DNA from: RGIG6353 sp964650465
Lineage (GTDB): Bacteria; Bacillota; Clostridia; Oscillospirales; SIG627
Assembly: GCA_964650465.1 (NCBI GenBank)
Contig: CAZYTA010000004.1
Coordinates: 30,175 to 94,174, forward strand
Length of the DNA: 64,000 nt
Direction of reading: 5' to 3'
The notes beneath the pieces were generated by a model that saw only the letters and a program-made list of their open reading frames with translations, had not been told where the DNA came from and searched no databases. The position numbers and the translations under genes were made by a program. The first letter of the stretch is position 1; each line of letters starts with the position of its first letter. This document shows, one piece after another, positions 54,220 to 62,344 of this stretch.

Positions 54220-54723
54220 TTAGCGTTCTATTGCTTCGTTTATTACCTGCTTTGTCAATACCAGATTTGCAAACGAGAAGCAGGCGGCACGTATAATTTC
54301 CAGCTCTTTTGATGTGTTTTCCGATGGCTTATGAGGAAATTTAACGGGGTCAAAGGTGGTTCGTATAGCCGCTTCAAGCTCTTCGCAGAATATACCGTAG
54401 AGGTCTTTTACATTACCCGATTTCATAAGATATTCTATTCCGCGGCATATTTCAGAAATAGAAAAGAGGTTTTTCAACAAGCACACTACTGTAAAATACG
54501 CAAGGTGCACTCTGTCATATTTCTTGTTTATGGGCGGCTTTACGATTTTTTGCTTTACATAATTGTTTATCATATTTGAGGTAAAGGTCATCTCCACATT
54601 TGCCTCAAAAAAAGAAACATGTCTTTGTATTACCGAAAGTACTTGGTCTGCATAAAGCTCCACATCGGGAAATTCGTCCCATCTGGGGCAGTGATAGTTA
54701 AGATATTCTTCTCTCGTTTTCAT
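54220..54723 (-). CDS. DUF1836 domain-containing protein
   Basis: A 167-residue protein with the DUF1836 features PRWDEFPDVELYADQVLSVIQRH, TFTSNMINNYVKQKIVKPP and KKYDRVHLAYFTVVCLLKNLFSI. This Firmicutes family has a MerR-like helix-turn-helix feel and is thought to be DNA-binding, but its function is not established. ATG 54723 is used because AAAGGG sits six bases upstream; the ATG at 54741 precedes that site. The stop touches the terminal hairpin of repeat copy G. Confidence 0.85.
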   Translation of the reverse strand: MKTREEYLNYHCPRWDEFPDVELYADQVLSVIQRHVSFFEANVEMTFTSNMINNYVKQKIVKPPINKKYDRVHLAYFTVVCLLKNLFSISEICRGIEYLMKSGNVKDLYGIFCEELEAAIRTTFDPVKFPHKPSENTSKELEIIRAACFSFANLVLTKQVINEAIER

Positions 54724-54875
54724 TTTTGTCCCTTTGTACATTTATTTTAATTTTGCAGGAGATTTCACAAAATCGGATTCACTGTGTTTTTTATCAGGAA
54801 TTGTATGCGAAACAATCTTGCTTCTCAATCAGTATATCACAGTTTGAAGTATCAGTCAAGTTATTTTGTCTTACA

Positions 54876-54975
54876 TGGAATTTCTCGAAAACAGCCTCAC
54901 AACTTCGCTTTGTTTGGGTGTAGGTACAGATTACTATAGGCGAGAATTGGCAGCGGCGGCTCGCCGCTTTTTTTT
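54876..54975 (+). repeat. Dispersed intergenic repeat, copy H (full)
   Basis: AACAGCCTCACAACTTCGCT, TTTGTTTGGGTGTAGGTACA, TATAGGCGAGAATTGGCAGC and the terminal hairpin AGCGGCG-GCT-CGCCGCT (54952-54968) with T8. It is the best terminator-like copy. The promoter of the next gene starts ten bases later. The remainder of 54742-54875 holds no gene that I can see. Confidence 0.85.
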
Positions 54976-54984
54976 GCGAAAAAC

Positions 54985-55013
54985 TTGACATTATATTATT
55001 TTTGTGATAACAT
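54985..55013 (+). promoter_or_regulatory. Promoter of the acyl-CoA synthetase gene
   Basis: TTGACA (54985-54990), 17 bases, TAACAT (55008-55013). Confidence 0.75.
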
Positions 55014-55062
55014 AGTATTGAAAACAAGCAAAAGTAATTTATAAAATAAAGAGGTATTTATA

Positions 55063-56766
55063 ATGGCACATAAGATTACTTACAGAGAGCTTAGAGATTT
55101 TTCCACAATAAAGCAGATGCTTCGCGAGTCTGCAGAAAAGGCTCCCGATAAGGCTGCTTTTATCTACAAGAAGAATGGCGAGGTAGTTGAGGTAAGCTAT
55201 TCCGAATTCCGCAAGCAGACGCTGGAGCTTGGAACAGCCCTTTCACACAGAGGACTTACAGACGGACATCTTGCTTGTGTAGGTGAAAACAGCTACAATT
55301 GGCTTCTCACCTTCCTTACTGTACTTCAGTCAAAGGGTGTGTATATTCCCATCGATGCAGAGCTTCCTCAGAAGGACGTTGAGCATATTCTTGACGAGGG
55401 TGATGCTACCGTATGCTTCTGCTCAAAGAAGTTTGAAGCACGCTTCAGAGACAGCGAAAACGCTTTTGAAAAAATAAGCTATTTCATCAGCTTCGACCTT
55501 GAGGAGCATGACGGCAGATACCTTTCCTTTGAAAAGCTTCTTGAAGAGGGAAGAAAGCTCCTTGAAGAAGGCTCCACACAGTTCAGTGAGGAGACACGCG
55601 ACGAGTATGCAATGAAGCTTATCTCCTTCACCTCGGGTACTACAGGTCTTTCAAAGGGCGTTATGCTTTCCGAGCATAACATCGTAGCTTGCATCAAGCA
55701 CGGACTTCAGGTAGCACATTATTGCGACAAGACTCTTTCCGTACTTCCTTATCACCACACATATGAGGCTATTCCCGGCATCCTTGTTGAGCTGAGAGAG
55801 AACGTAACCATCTGCATCAACGATTCACGCGCGGCAACTCTTAAGAATATGCTTCTTTACAAGCCCGAGCATATTTGTCTCGTTCCTGCATTCGTTGACG
55901 TATTCTACAAGAAGGTTTGGGAGAATATCGAGAAGCAGGGCAAGACAGAGACCATCAAGAAGGCTATCAAGCTTTCAAACGGACTTCGCAAGGTTGGTAT
56001 TGACGTAAGACGTAAGCTGTTCAAGGCTATTCACAATGCATTCGGCGGAGAGCTGAGACAGATAGTTTGCGGCGGCGCTCCCCTTCGTGCAGAGGTAGCT
56101 GAATTTTTCGATTCTATAGGTATATATATCCTTAACGGATACGGCATTACAGAATGCTCACCCCTTGTAAGCGTTAACCAGCAGGGCTTCAACGATCCTG
56201 CAACGGTAGGCGTTACTCTTCCTTGCATTGAGGTCAAGTTTGCAGACGTAAATGAGGACGGCAACGGTGAAATATGCGTTAAGGGTGACACTGTTATGCT
56301 GGGCTATTACAAGAACGAAGAAGAGACAAAGAAGGTTCTTGAGCCCGACGGATGGTTCCACACAGGCGACTACGGCGCATTGAACGAAAAGGGACAGCTT
56401 CTCATTACAGGCAGAAAGAAGAACCTTATCGTCCTCAAGAACGGTAAGAACATTTACCCTGAAGAGGTCGAGAACTACATAGCTTCCATTCCTTACATCA
56501 AGGAGATAATGGTATACGGAATTGAGGAGAACGGTCAGGAGGTAGGTCTCTGCGCCGAGGTGTTCCTTGATAAGGCTGCAGTTGAGGAAATGGGCGAGGG
56601 AACTGATATCACAGCAAAGCTCAAGGCAGATATTAAGGATGCTTGCGCACCTCTGCCCATCTATAAGCAGATAGCAAAGGTAGTTGTAAGAAAGAACGAA
56701 TTTGTAAAGACTACCACAAATAAGATAAAGAGACAGGCTCCCGAAAACAAAACCCTTGACAATTAA
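55063..56766 (+). CDS. AMP-dependent long-chain acyl-CoA synthetase/ligase
   Basis: A 567-residue member of the ANL adenylating superfamily. P-loop-like motif SFTSGTTGLSKGVMLSE (about 190-206), YGITECSPLVSVN, GWFHTGDYG (Asp for ATP ribose), and the C-terminal GRKKNLIVLKNGKNIYPEEVE hinge with TTTNKIKR catalytic Lys region. It activates fatty or other carboxylic acids to acyl-AMP and then CoA thioesters. AAGAGG precedes the ATG. It is monocistronic by its own promoter; its last codons contain the -35 box of the pheST promoter. Confidence 0.92.
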   Translation: MAHKITYRELRDFSTIKQMLRESAEKAPDKAAFIYKKNGEVVEVSYSEFRKQTLELGTALSHRGLTDGHLACVGENSYNWLLTFLTVLQSKGVYIPIDAELPQKDVEHILDEGDATVCFCSKKFEARFRDSENAFEKISYFISFDLEEHDGRYLSFEKLLEEGRKLLEEGSTQFSEETRDEYAMKLISFTSGTTGLSKGVMLSEHNIVACIKHGLQVAHYCDKTLSVLPYHHTYEAIPGILVELRENVTICINDSRAATLKNMLLYKPEHICLVPAFVDVFYKKVWENIEKQGKTETIKKAIKLSNGLRKVGIDVRRKLFKAIHNAFGGELRQIVCGGAPLRAEVAEFFDSIGIYILNGYGITECSPLVSVNQQGFNDPATVGVTLPCIEVKFADVNEDGNGEICVKGDTVMLGYYKNEEETKKVLEPDGWFHTGDYGALNEKGQLLITGRKKNLIVLKNGKNIYPEEVENYIASIPYIKEIMVYGIEENGQEVGLCAEVFLDKAAVEEMGEGTDITAKLKADIKDACAPLPIYKQIAKVVVRKNEFVKTTTNKIKRQAPENKTLDN

Positions 56767-56784
56767 GACTTTCTGTGTTATAAT
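56756..56784 (+). promoter_or_regulatory. Promoter of pheS-pheT inside the end of the previous gene
   Basis: TTGACA (56756-56761), 17 bases, TATAAT (56779-56784), all perfect. The -35 box is the Leu-Asp-Asn end of the acyl-CoA synthetase. Confidence 0.9.
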
Positions 56785-56789
56785 GACTT

Positions 56790-57010
56790 GGTAAACGCTA
56801 TGAAAGAGTCAGCCGTATCGGTAAAAAGGTCACAAGAGAGGGTAGACGGTGGAAATACCCGTCCTTTCGGTAAAGGCATTTCGCTCGGGAGCGGGCTTGG
56901 TGAAATAACAGTAGCCTTGCACGGAAGTCTCCGTTACAGGACCATGAGTTATAAATTTGAGTGGTAACGCGGTCATCCGCCTCTGTATTACAGGGGCGGA
57001 TATTTTGTTT
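56790..57010 (+). promoter_or_regulatory. T-box riboswitch (tRNA-Phe sensing) of pheST
   Basis: The leader has a stem I distal signature (AAGAGAGGGTAGACGGTGG, then AAATACCCGTCC), a candidate Phe specifier TTC in GGCATTTCGCTC, and the T-box sequence GAGTGGTAACGCGG (56959-56972). The terminator ATCCGCCTCTG (56975-56985), loop TATTA, CAGGGGCGGAT (56991-57001) and a T-rich tail follow. Uncharged tRNA-Phe would pair with specifier and T-box and favour the antiterminator, raising PheST expression. The family is certain; the specifier position is inferred. Confidence 0.92.
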
Positions 57011-57011
57011 T

Positions 57012-57230
57012 GAATAACGGCGGAGCCGTTATTCAAGTGAAGTTTGCCTGCGGCGAGTGAAGTGATGCATTGCATCGTGAGAAGCACAGCTTCGCTGTAT
57101 GAAGTGTTGCCGTTGGCAACGTTATGGTTGATTTGCGGTGCCCTGAGCGAAGCGAGGAAATACTCTTGGGGTACAAATCTGCCATTAATGGATTTCTGCA
57201 GGCGCTTCGCTGTGCAGAAAAAAGGTCTTA
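57012..57230. repeat. Tandem mini-hairpin block with GTGAAGT linkers between T-box and pheS
   Basis: Perfect small hairpins GAATAACGGC-GGA-GCCGTTATTC (57012-57034), GATGCA-T-TGCATC (57064-57076), ACAGC-TTC-GCTGT (57086-57098) and GTTGCC-GTT-GGCAAC (57106-57120) are separated by GTGAAGT or TGAAGT. Looser structure continues to about 57230. It separates the T-box terminator from the pheS ribosome site by about 240 bases, much more than usual. Confidence 0.75.
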
Positions 57231-57266
57231 AAAATATAGAAATTATTAGAAAGGAATAGATACAAA

Positions 57267-58304
57267 ATGAAAGAAAAGTTGATGCAGATACAACAGGATG
57301 CAGAAGCTAAAATTCTTGAAGCGAAGACAGAGGCTCAGCTTCAGGAGGTCAAGGTTGCGGTCCTTGGTAAGCAAGGCTCTCTTACAGAGATACTTAAAGA
57401 GCTTCCCAAGCTTGACCCCGCTCTCCGTCCCGAGATGGGAAAATCTGTAAACGAGGTTAAAAATAAGCTTACCGAGCTTATCGAGTCACGCCGTGAGGAA
57501 ATACGCCTTAAGGCTTCTGAAATTGCTCCGGATTTTGACTATACCCTTCCGGGTACACTTCCCCCTGCAGGAGGACTCCACCCCATTACACAGATGCGTT
57601 ATGACCTTGATGATGCATTCCGTTCAATGGGCTTTGAGATTTTTCAGGAGGATGATATTACAACCGAATACTATGCCTTCGACAATCTCAATTTCCCTCC
57701 CAACCACCCTGCACGTGAGAGCATGGACACATATTGGATAGAGGGACACGATACAGGCAACCCCGAGGACAAGCTTTGTCTTAGACCCCACCTTACAGGC
57801 GGTTCTGTAAGATATATGCAGACTCATAAGCCCCCTTACCGCTTTGTTTACCCCGGACGTGTTTACAGAAACGAAACCACCGATGCGCGTCACGAAAGAG
57901 CGTTCTTCCAGTATGAGGCACTTATCGTTGATAAGGACTTCACCTTTACTGCAGGAAAGGTAATGATAAAGAGTATACTTTCAAAGGTGTTCGGCAGAGA
58001 TGTACCTGTGCGTATGAGAGCAGGCTTCTTCCCCTTTGTTGAGCCCGGATTTGAAATCGATATGGGCTGTCTTGTTTGCGGCGGAAAGGGCTGCAGTGTA
58101 TGTAAGCACGTGGGCTGGATAGAAATTATGCCCGGCGGTACACCTCATCCCAATGTTCTCCGTGCCGCAGGTCTTGATCCCGATGAGTATACAGGCTTCT
58201 ATGTAAATATCGGACTTGACCGTCTTGTTATGATGCGCTACGGAGTTGACGATGTACGTCTCTTCCACAGCACAGATTTGAGATTTTTGGAACAGTTCCA
58301 TTAA
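57267..58304 (+). CDS. pheS: Phenylalanine--tRNA ligase alpha subunit
   Basis: A 345-residue class II synthetase subunit. N-terminal coiled coil (about 1-85), motif 1 region HPITQMRYDLDDAFRSMGFE, motif 2 FVYPGRVYRNETTDARHERAFFQYEAL, motif 3 GFYVNIGLDRLVMMRYGVDDVR. A four-cysteine insert (CLVCGGKGCSVC, about 253-265) before motif 3 is seen in some Firmicutes PheS and could bind metal. AAAGGA lies about ten bases before the ATG. Works as an alpha2-beta2 enzyme with PheT. Confidence 0.97.
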   Translation: MKEKLMQIQQDAEAKILEAKTEAQLQEVKVAVLGKQGSLTEILKELPKLDPALRPEMGKSVNEVKNKLTELIESRREEIRLKASEIAPDFDYTLPGTLPPAGGLHPITQMRYDLDDAFRSMGFEIFQEDDITTEYYAFDNLNFPPNHPARESMDTYWIEGHDTGNPEDKLCLRPHLTGGSVRYMQTHKPPYRFVYPGRVYRNETTDARHERAFFQYEALIVDKDFTFTAGKVMIKSILSKVFGRDVPVRMRAGFFPFVEPGFEIDMGCLVCGGKGCSVCKHVGWIEIMPGGTPHPNVLRAAGLDPDEYTGFYVNIGLDRLVMMRYGVDDVRLFHSTDLRFLEQFH

Positions 58305-58317
58305 GGAGGGAATAGAA

Positions 58318-60762
58318 ATGAAATTATCTTTGAATTGGATAAAGGACTATGTAAAAATACCCGACGATATGGACCTGAAAAAGCTCGCCTTTGACCTTAC
58401 TATGTCCACCGTTGAGGTAGAGGGTGCAGAAGAGCTTGCCCGCCGTTTTGACGGTATCGTTGTAGGTGAAATCAAGGAGGTTCAGCCTCATCCCAATGCT
58501 GATAAGCTCCGTATATGCAAGGTGGATATCGCCGACGGCGAGATTCACGATATCGTTTGCGGAGGCTCTAACCTTGAGGCAGGTATGAGTGTTGTCGTTG
58601 CCTGCCCCGGTGCGATGGTGCGTTGGCACGGCGAGGGTGAACCTGTCGAAATAAAGAATACCAAGCTTCGTGGAGTTGCAAGCTTCGGTATGATATGTGC
58701 CGCTGTAGAAGTTGGACTTGCAGACCTGTTCCCCTCCGAAGAGGAGCACGAAATTATGGATGTTACCTCCTTTGGTATTCCTGCAGGTACACCTCTTGCA
58801 AAGGCTCTTGACCTTGATGATATCATTCTTGAAATAGATAACAAATCGATGACCAACCGCCCCGACCTTTGGGGTCACTACGGTATTGCACGTGAGATTT
58901 CCGCTCTTTATGACCTGCCTCTTGCAGAGCTTGAGCCCTTCAATGCAGGCGATGTGGAGGTATTGCCTCTTGAAATTGTTGACACAGAGCGTTGCCCCAG
59001 ATATATGGGCGTAAAAATGGAGGGACTTTCTGTTAAGCCCGCTCCCTTTGAGATGCAGAGCCGTCTTTGGAGAGTAGGTCAGAGACCTATCAACGCCCTT
59101 GTTGACGTGACAAATTATGTTATGATGGCGCTGGGTCAGCCCACTCACGTTTTTGATGCAGACAATATTTCGGACCATATTACAGTACGCCGTGCAAATG
59201 TGGGTGAAAAGCTTCTCCTTCTCAATGATAAGGATATCTCTCTTTCATCTGATGACCTTGTAATTGCAGATTCCGAGGGCGCGGTTGCTCTTGCAGGCGT
59301 TATGGGCGGTGCAAAGGATTCAATTCTTCCTACCACCGAGAGGGTTATACTTGAAATAGCAAATTTCGAGTCCACCGGCGTGCGCAGAACAGCACTTCGC
59401 TATGATAACAGAACAGAGGCTTCTTCAAGATACGAAAAGGCAGTAGACCCTGAGCGCTGCGACCTTGCTCTTTCAATGACTATGAAGCTTTTTGCAGAGC
59501 TTTATCCCGAAATGAAGGTTATTGCCTGCAACGATATTTATCCCAATAAGCTTGTAAGAAAAGAAATAGATGTTGAGCTCAGTTGGCTTGACAGACGACT
59601 CGGTAAGAGAATTCCCAACGAGGACGTTTCAAAGAAGCTTGGTCTTATGGGGTATGATGTGACCTTTACAGATACCCATATGCACATTGTTGTTCCCACA
59701 TGGCGTTCAACAGGTGATGTTTCCATTAAGGCTGACATTATGGAAGAGGTAGCCCGTATGTACGGCTACGAGAATTTCGAGCCTACTCCCATTGTCACAA
59801 GCTTTGAGGGTGCTATCAATCAGCTTGATGTGGACCTTGTCCGCAAGATAAAGGAATACCTTGCTATCCGTTGCGGTATGCAGGAGATATTCACATATCC
59901 CTGGATGACAGATTCCTTTGTTGAGGCTGTTCTTCAGAATACAGACGGTATTCTCAAGCTTGCTACTCCTCCCGCTCCCGACGAAAGATATGTGCGTTCA
60001 TCACTTCTGCCCAATCTTTGTAAAGCGGTAGTGAAAAACGAACGTTTCTACAGCGAGTTTGCTGTTTTTGAAGAAGCACAGATATTCAAGGATGAAAACT
60101 ACACATCACCATACGATGAAAAGGAAAAGCTTCCTTCACAGCGCAGAAATATAGCAGGCGCTTTTGCCGCACCCTCCGATACTGTTCCCGCACTCTTCCG
60201 CAAGGCAAGAGGAGTTGTTGAAAATATGTCACGCTATACACATATGGAGGGCTTTGCCTTTACACGTGATAACAAGCCTGTATGGGCTGACGATGTAGTG
60301 TGGCTGAATATCAAGCTCGGCGAAGAAATTATCGGTAATATGGCATTGCTTTCAAAGAAGGCATCGCTTGCCTGCGGTATAAAGAATCTGAGTGTTGTGC
60401 TCTTTGAGATAGATACCGATTCTCTTAAGCCCTTCACTTCGAGAACAAATACATTTACTCACATCGCTGAGTACCCCACAATTGAGTATGATGTTTCTAT
60501 GCTCTTTGATGTCAATACCAAGTGGGAAGAGATAAAGGCAACTGTGCTTAAAAAGAAGAACAGTGACAGCTTCCTTCGTGATGTTGATTTTGTAGACGAG
60601 TATAAGGGCGCACAGGTTCCCGACGGAAAGAAGTCTGTAACAATGAGACTTGTGCTTGGCTCAAACGAAAAGACTCTTACCTCAAACGAAATAGAGTCCT
60701 GTGCAAATACAGTAATTAAATTCCTTACAAAGAACCTCGGCGCAGAAATGAGAACAAAGTAA
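58318..60762 (+). CDS. pheT: Phenylalanine--tRNA ligase beta subunit
   Basis: An 814-residue protein of normal length. EMAP-like tRNA-binding OB domain (about 40-150, HPNADKLRICKVDI), B3/B4 editing domain (about 205-385, RPINALVDVTNYVMMALGQP), B5 domain (about 405-475), the catalytic-like core, and a C-terminal FDX-ACB domain (about 720-814, YPTIEYDVSMLFD). AAGGAGG precedes the ATG, 13 bases after pheS. Confidence 0.97.
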   Translation: MKLSLNWIKDYVKIPDDMDLKKLAFDLTMSTVEVEGAEELARRFDGIVVGEIKEVQPHPNADKLRICKVDIADGEIHDIVCGGSNLEAGMSVVVACPGAMVRWHGEGEPVEIKNTKLRGVASFGMICAAVEVGLADLFPSEEEHEIMDVTSFGIPAGTPLAKALDLDDIILEIDNKSMTNRPDLWGHYGIAREISALYDLPLAELEPFNAGDVEVLPLEIVDTERCPRYMGVKMEGLSVKPAPFEMQSRLWRVGQRPINALVDVTNYVMMALGQPTHVFDADNISDHITVRRANVGEKLLLLNDKDISLSSDDLVIADSEGAVALAGVMGGAKDSILPTTERVILEIANFESTGVRRTALRYDNRTEASSRYEKAVDPERCDLALSMTMKLFAELYPEMKVIACNDIYPNKLVRKEIDVELSWLDRRLGKRIPNEDVSKKLGLMGYDVTFTDTHMHIVVPTWRSTGDVSIKADIMEEVARMYGYENFEPTPIVTSFEGAINQLDVDLVRKIKEYLAIRCGMQEIFTYPWMTDSFVEAVLQNTDGILKLATPPAPDERYVRSSLLPNLCKAVVKNERFYSEFAVFEEAQIFKDENYTSPYDEKEKLPSQRRNIAGAFAAPSDTVPALFRKARGVVENMSRYTHMEGFAFTRDNKPVWADDVVWLNIKLGEEIIGNMALLSKKASLACGIKNLSVVLFEIDTDSLKPFTSRTNTFTHIAEYPTIEYDVSMLFDVNTKWEEIKATVLKKKNSDSFLRDVDFVDEYKGAQVPDGKKSVTMRLVLGSNEKTLTSNEIESCANTVIKFLTKNLGAEMRTK

Positions 60763-60771
60763 CAATAAATC

Positions 60772-60808
60772 GGGCTGTAAAAAACTCTTTTTGAGTTTTT
60801 TACAGCCC
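60772..60808 (+). terminator. Terminator of pheS-pheT
   Basis: GGGCTGTAAAAAACTC (60772-60787), loop TTTTT, GAGTTTTTTACAGCCC (60793-60808). Same design as 10672-10710. Confidence 0.9.
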
Positions 60809-60847
60809 ACTTTTATGTTTTTGAAAATTTTCACATTATGACTTTGG

Positions 60848-60997
60848 TTATTTTTTAACAGTTTTTGCTGAGATTTTTCTGACTGTATTGCTTAATGTTT
60901 CAGATATACTGTCAAAATAACTCATTAATAAAACTGCGGATGAGACAGCTGAAATAAGAGCTGTTATTGTTATAATTAATTTAAGCGTATTTTTCAT
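60848..60997 (-). CDS. 49-aa single-span membrane protein
   Basis: ATG 60997 follows TAGGAGA by six bases. The product has one hydrophobic helix (LKLIITITALISAVSSAVLL, about 5-24) followed by a short amphipathic basic tail (SNTVRKISAKTVKK). Stop TAA at 60850-60848. It begins 8 bases after the patatin stop, so it is the last gene of that transcript. No family recognised; the shape recalls small YtxH-like membrane peptides. Confidence 0.65.
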   Translation of the reverse strand: MKNTLKLIITITALISAVSSAVLLMSYFDSISETLSNTVRKISAKTVKK

Positions 60998-61005
60998 TTT
61001 TTCTC

Positions 61006-61854
61006 CTAAAAAATAATTTTCTTTTGTACAAGCCTTTTTGTTATTCTGTTTAGATTAGTAACGAATACGTCTCCTGTAATTCTTATTTTTTTAGTTTTGG
61101 TTAAATCATTTAAAAATGAAATTCTTGAATAAATTTTGTCTGCATCGTTTGTATCGTTGCCTAAAACAAAAGAAAGGATGTTTTTTGTCTTTTCATATCC
61201 TTCGTTAATCATATTTTCGATTCGGCTTTTTTCAAAAATAGCACTTTCTTTGATAAGATTTTTTGTGGGAAAAGTGATTTTAATAATCTTTTTATCGAAT
61301 TCGGGATTTTCAAAAGTGTAGCATATATTGTCAAAATAAACGCATATAATAAAATCAAGTTCTTTTTCCAATAAAGGGGTTACTGGAATATTATCAAGGA
61401 CACCTCCGTCATAATAGCATCCATTTCCGATTACTGTTCCATGATTGTATATCGGTACGGATACAGAAGCTTTTATATAATCGGAAAGCTTATTTTTGTC
61501 AACTGACAAAAGATTTTTATAAACAATTGAACGGTTAACAGAATCAAAAAGAGCAGCAAGAAGATCACAGGAAAAAGTGTCGGTGCAAGAACACAGTTTT
61601 TTTATGTCCTTTTGTAAAAGGTAGCTTTTTAATAAATCGCCAACGAAAATTCTTGTGTTACTATCACAAAGTTCAAGCCACATTTTTTTAGCATCATCCA
61701 GCTTTCCTGTAGCATATGCATAACCGTTTAATATACCAACAGAGCAGGCACTGATGATATCAACGTTTTGAATAATCTCATTTATTGCATAAAGTGCACC
61801 TATCTGTAAGGCTCCTTTTGCCATACCTCCTGATAATACTATTCCGTATTTCAT
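61006..61854 (-). CDS. Patatin-like phospholipase
   Basis: A 282-residue protein beginning MKYGIVLSGGMAKGALQIGA with the patatin oxyanion loop (GGMAKG). The nucleophile elbow reads ACSVG where GXSXG is usual (first Gly replaced by Ala), and the catalytic Asp is in YYDGGVLDNIP. Serine and aspartate of the dyad are present, so activity is plausible. ATG 61854 is six bases after AAAGGAG; the longer frame upstream runs through repeat copy I. Likely a cytoplasmic or membrane-peripheral lipid acyl hydrolase. Confidence 0.85.
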   Translation of the reverse strand: MKYGIVLSGGMAKGALQIGALYAINEIIQNVDIISACSVGILNGYAYATGKLDDAKKMWLELCDSNTRIFVGDLLKSYLLQKDIKKLCSCTDTFSCDLLAALFDSVNRSIVYKNLLSVDKNKLSDYIKASVSVPIYNHGTVIGNGCYYDGGVLDNIPVTPLLEKELDFIICVYFDNICYTFENPEFDKKIIKITFPTKNLIKESAIFEKSRIENMINEGYEKTKNILSFVLGNDTNDADKIYSRISFLNDLTKTKKIRITGDVFVTNLNRITKRLVQKKIIF

Positions 61855-61869
61855 ATAAACTCCTTTAAA

Positions 61870-61966
61870 AACAGAGAGACTCTGCGGGCAACTCTCGCCT
61901 ATCGTAACCAAAGATATACGCTCGGACAAGGTAAAACGGAGAAACTGATTTTGAGAAAGTTACTAT
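61870..61966 (-). repeat. Dispersed intergenic repeat, copy I (minus orientation)
   Basis: On the minus strand: CTCCGTTTTACCTTGTCC, TTTGGTTACGATAGGCGAGA, GTTGCCCG, then terminal hairpin CAGAG-TCT-CTCTG (61884-61872) and a T-run that runs into the patatin ribosome site. The stem sequence differs from the other copies but still pairs. Confidence 0.8.
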
Positions 61967-61973
61967 AAGGTAA

Positions 61974-62003
61974 AAAAGGTTGCAGAAAGCTCTGCAACCT
62001 TTT
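61974..62003 (-). terminator. Terminator of the TM2-domain gene
   Basis: AAAAGGTTGCAGA (61974-61986), loop AAGC, TCTGCAACCTTTT (61991-62003). Confidence 0.9.
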
Positions 62004-62007
62004 CTGC

Positions 62008-62226
62008 TTATTTGACCAATGCGCCTTCCTTGTCGGAAAACTTTCCGCAGAGAATCATTATTAGGTCAACAAGCCAGCCTAAACCGCATAATCCTCCTGT
62101 ACAGAGCCATAAAATTCCTGTTCCGATTTTTCCTACATAGAATCTGTGTATTCCCAGATACCCCAGAAACAGGCATATACAGAAAGTTATGCCCTTGGTT
62201 TTTGTTGAAATGATTTCGTTTGACAT
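62008..62226 (-). CDS. TM2 domain-containing protein
   Basis: A 72-residue membrane protein with two helices and the TM2 signature FLGYLGIHRFYVGKIGTGIL followed by GLCGLGWLVDLIMIL. ATG 62226 is eight bases from AAGGAG; a GTG at 62235 abuts that site. The function of bacterial TM2 proteins is largely unknown. Divergent from an XRE regulator. Confidence 0.9.
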   Translation of the reverse strand: MSNEIISTKTKGITFCICLFLGYLGIHRFYVGKIGTGILWLCTGGLCGLGWLVDLIMILCGKFSDKEGALVK

Positions 62227-62277
62227 TTTTTTCACTCCTTAAATATTATTATTACTATATAAATAGTAACTGCTAAT

Positions 62278-62306
62278 ATAGTAACACACAAAAAGTGAAT
62301 TGTCAA
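62278..62306 (-). promoter_or_regulatory. Promoter of the TM2 gene
   Basis: The minus strand has TTGACA (62306-62301), 17 bases, TACTAT (62283-62278). Its -35 box is shared with the divergent promoter at 62300-62328. Confidence 0.75.
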
Positions 62307-62328
62307 GAGGTAACTTTTAATATAGTAT
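62300..62328 (+). promoter_or_regulatory. Promoter of the XRE regulator gene
   Basis: TTGTCA (62300-62305), 17 bases, TAGTAT (62323-62328). TAGTAAC and ATATAGTA-type boxes recur in 62250-62285 and may be operator sites for the XRE protein. Confidence 0.65.
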
Positions 62329-62344
62329 AAACAAGGGTGAAAAA

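Noticed and set aside
54331..54579. 82-codon plus-strand frame antisense to DUF1836
   Set aside because: DUF1836 on the minus strand is clearly conserved; this is its shadow.
58324..59178. 284-codon minus-strand frame within pheT
   Set aside because: Shadow of pheT codon bias; no ribosome site or recognisable domain.
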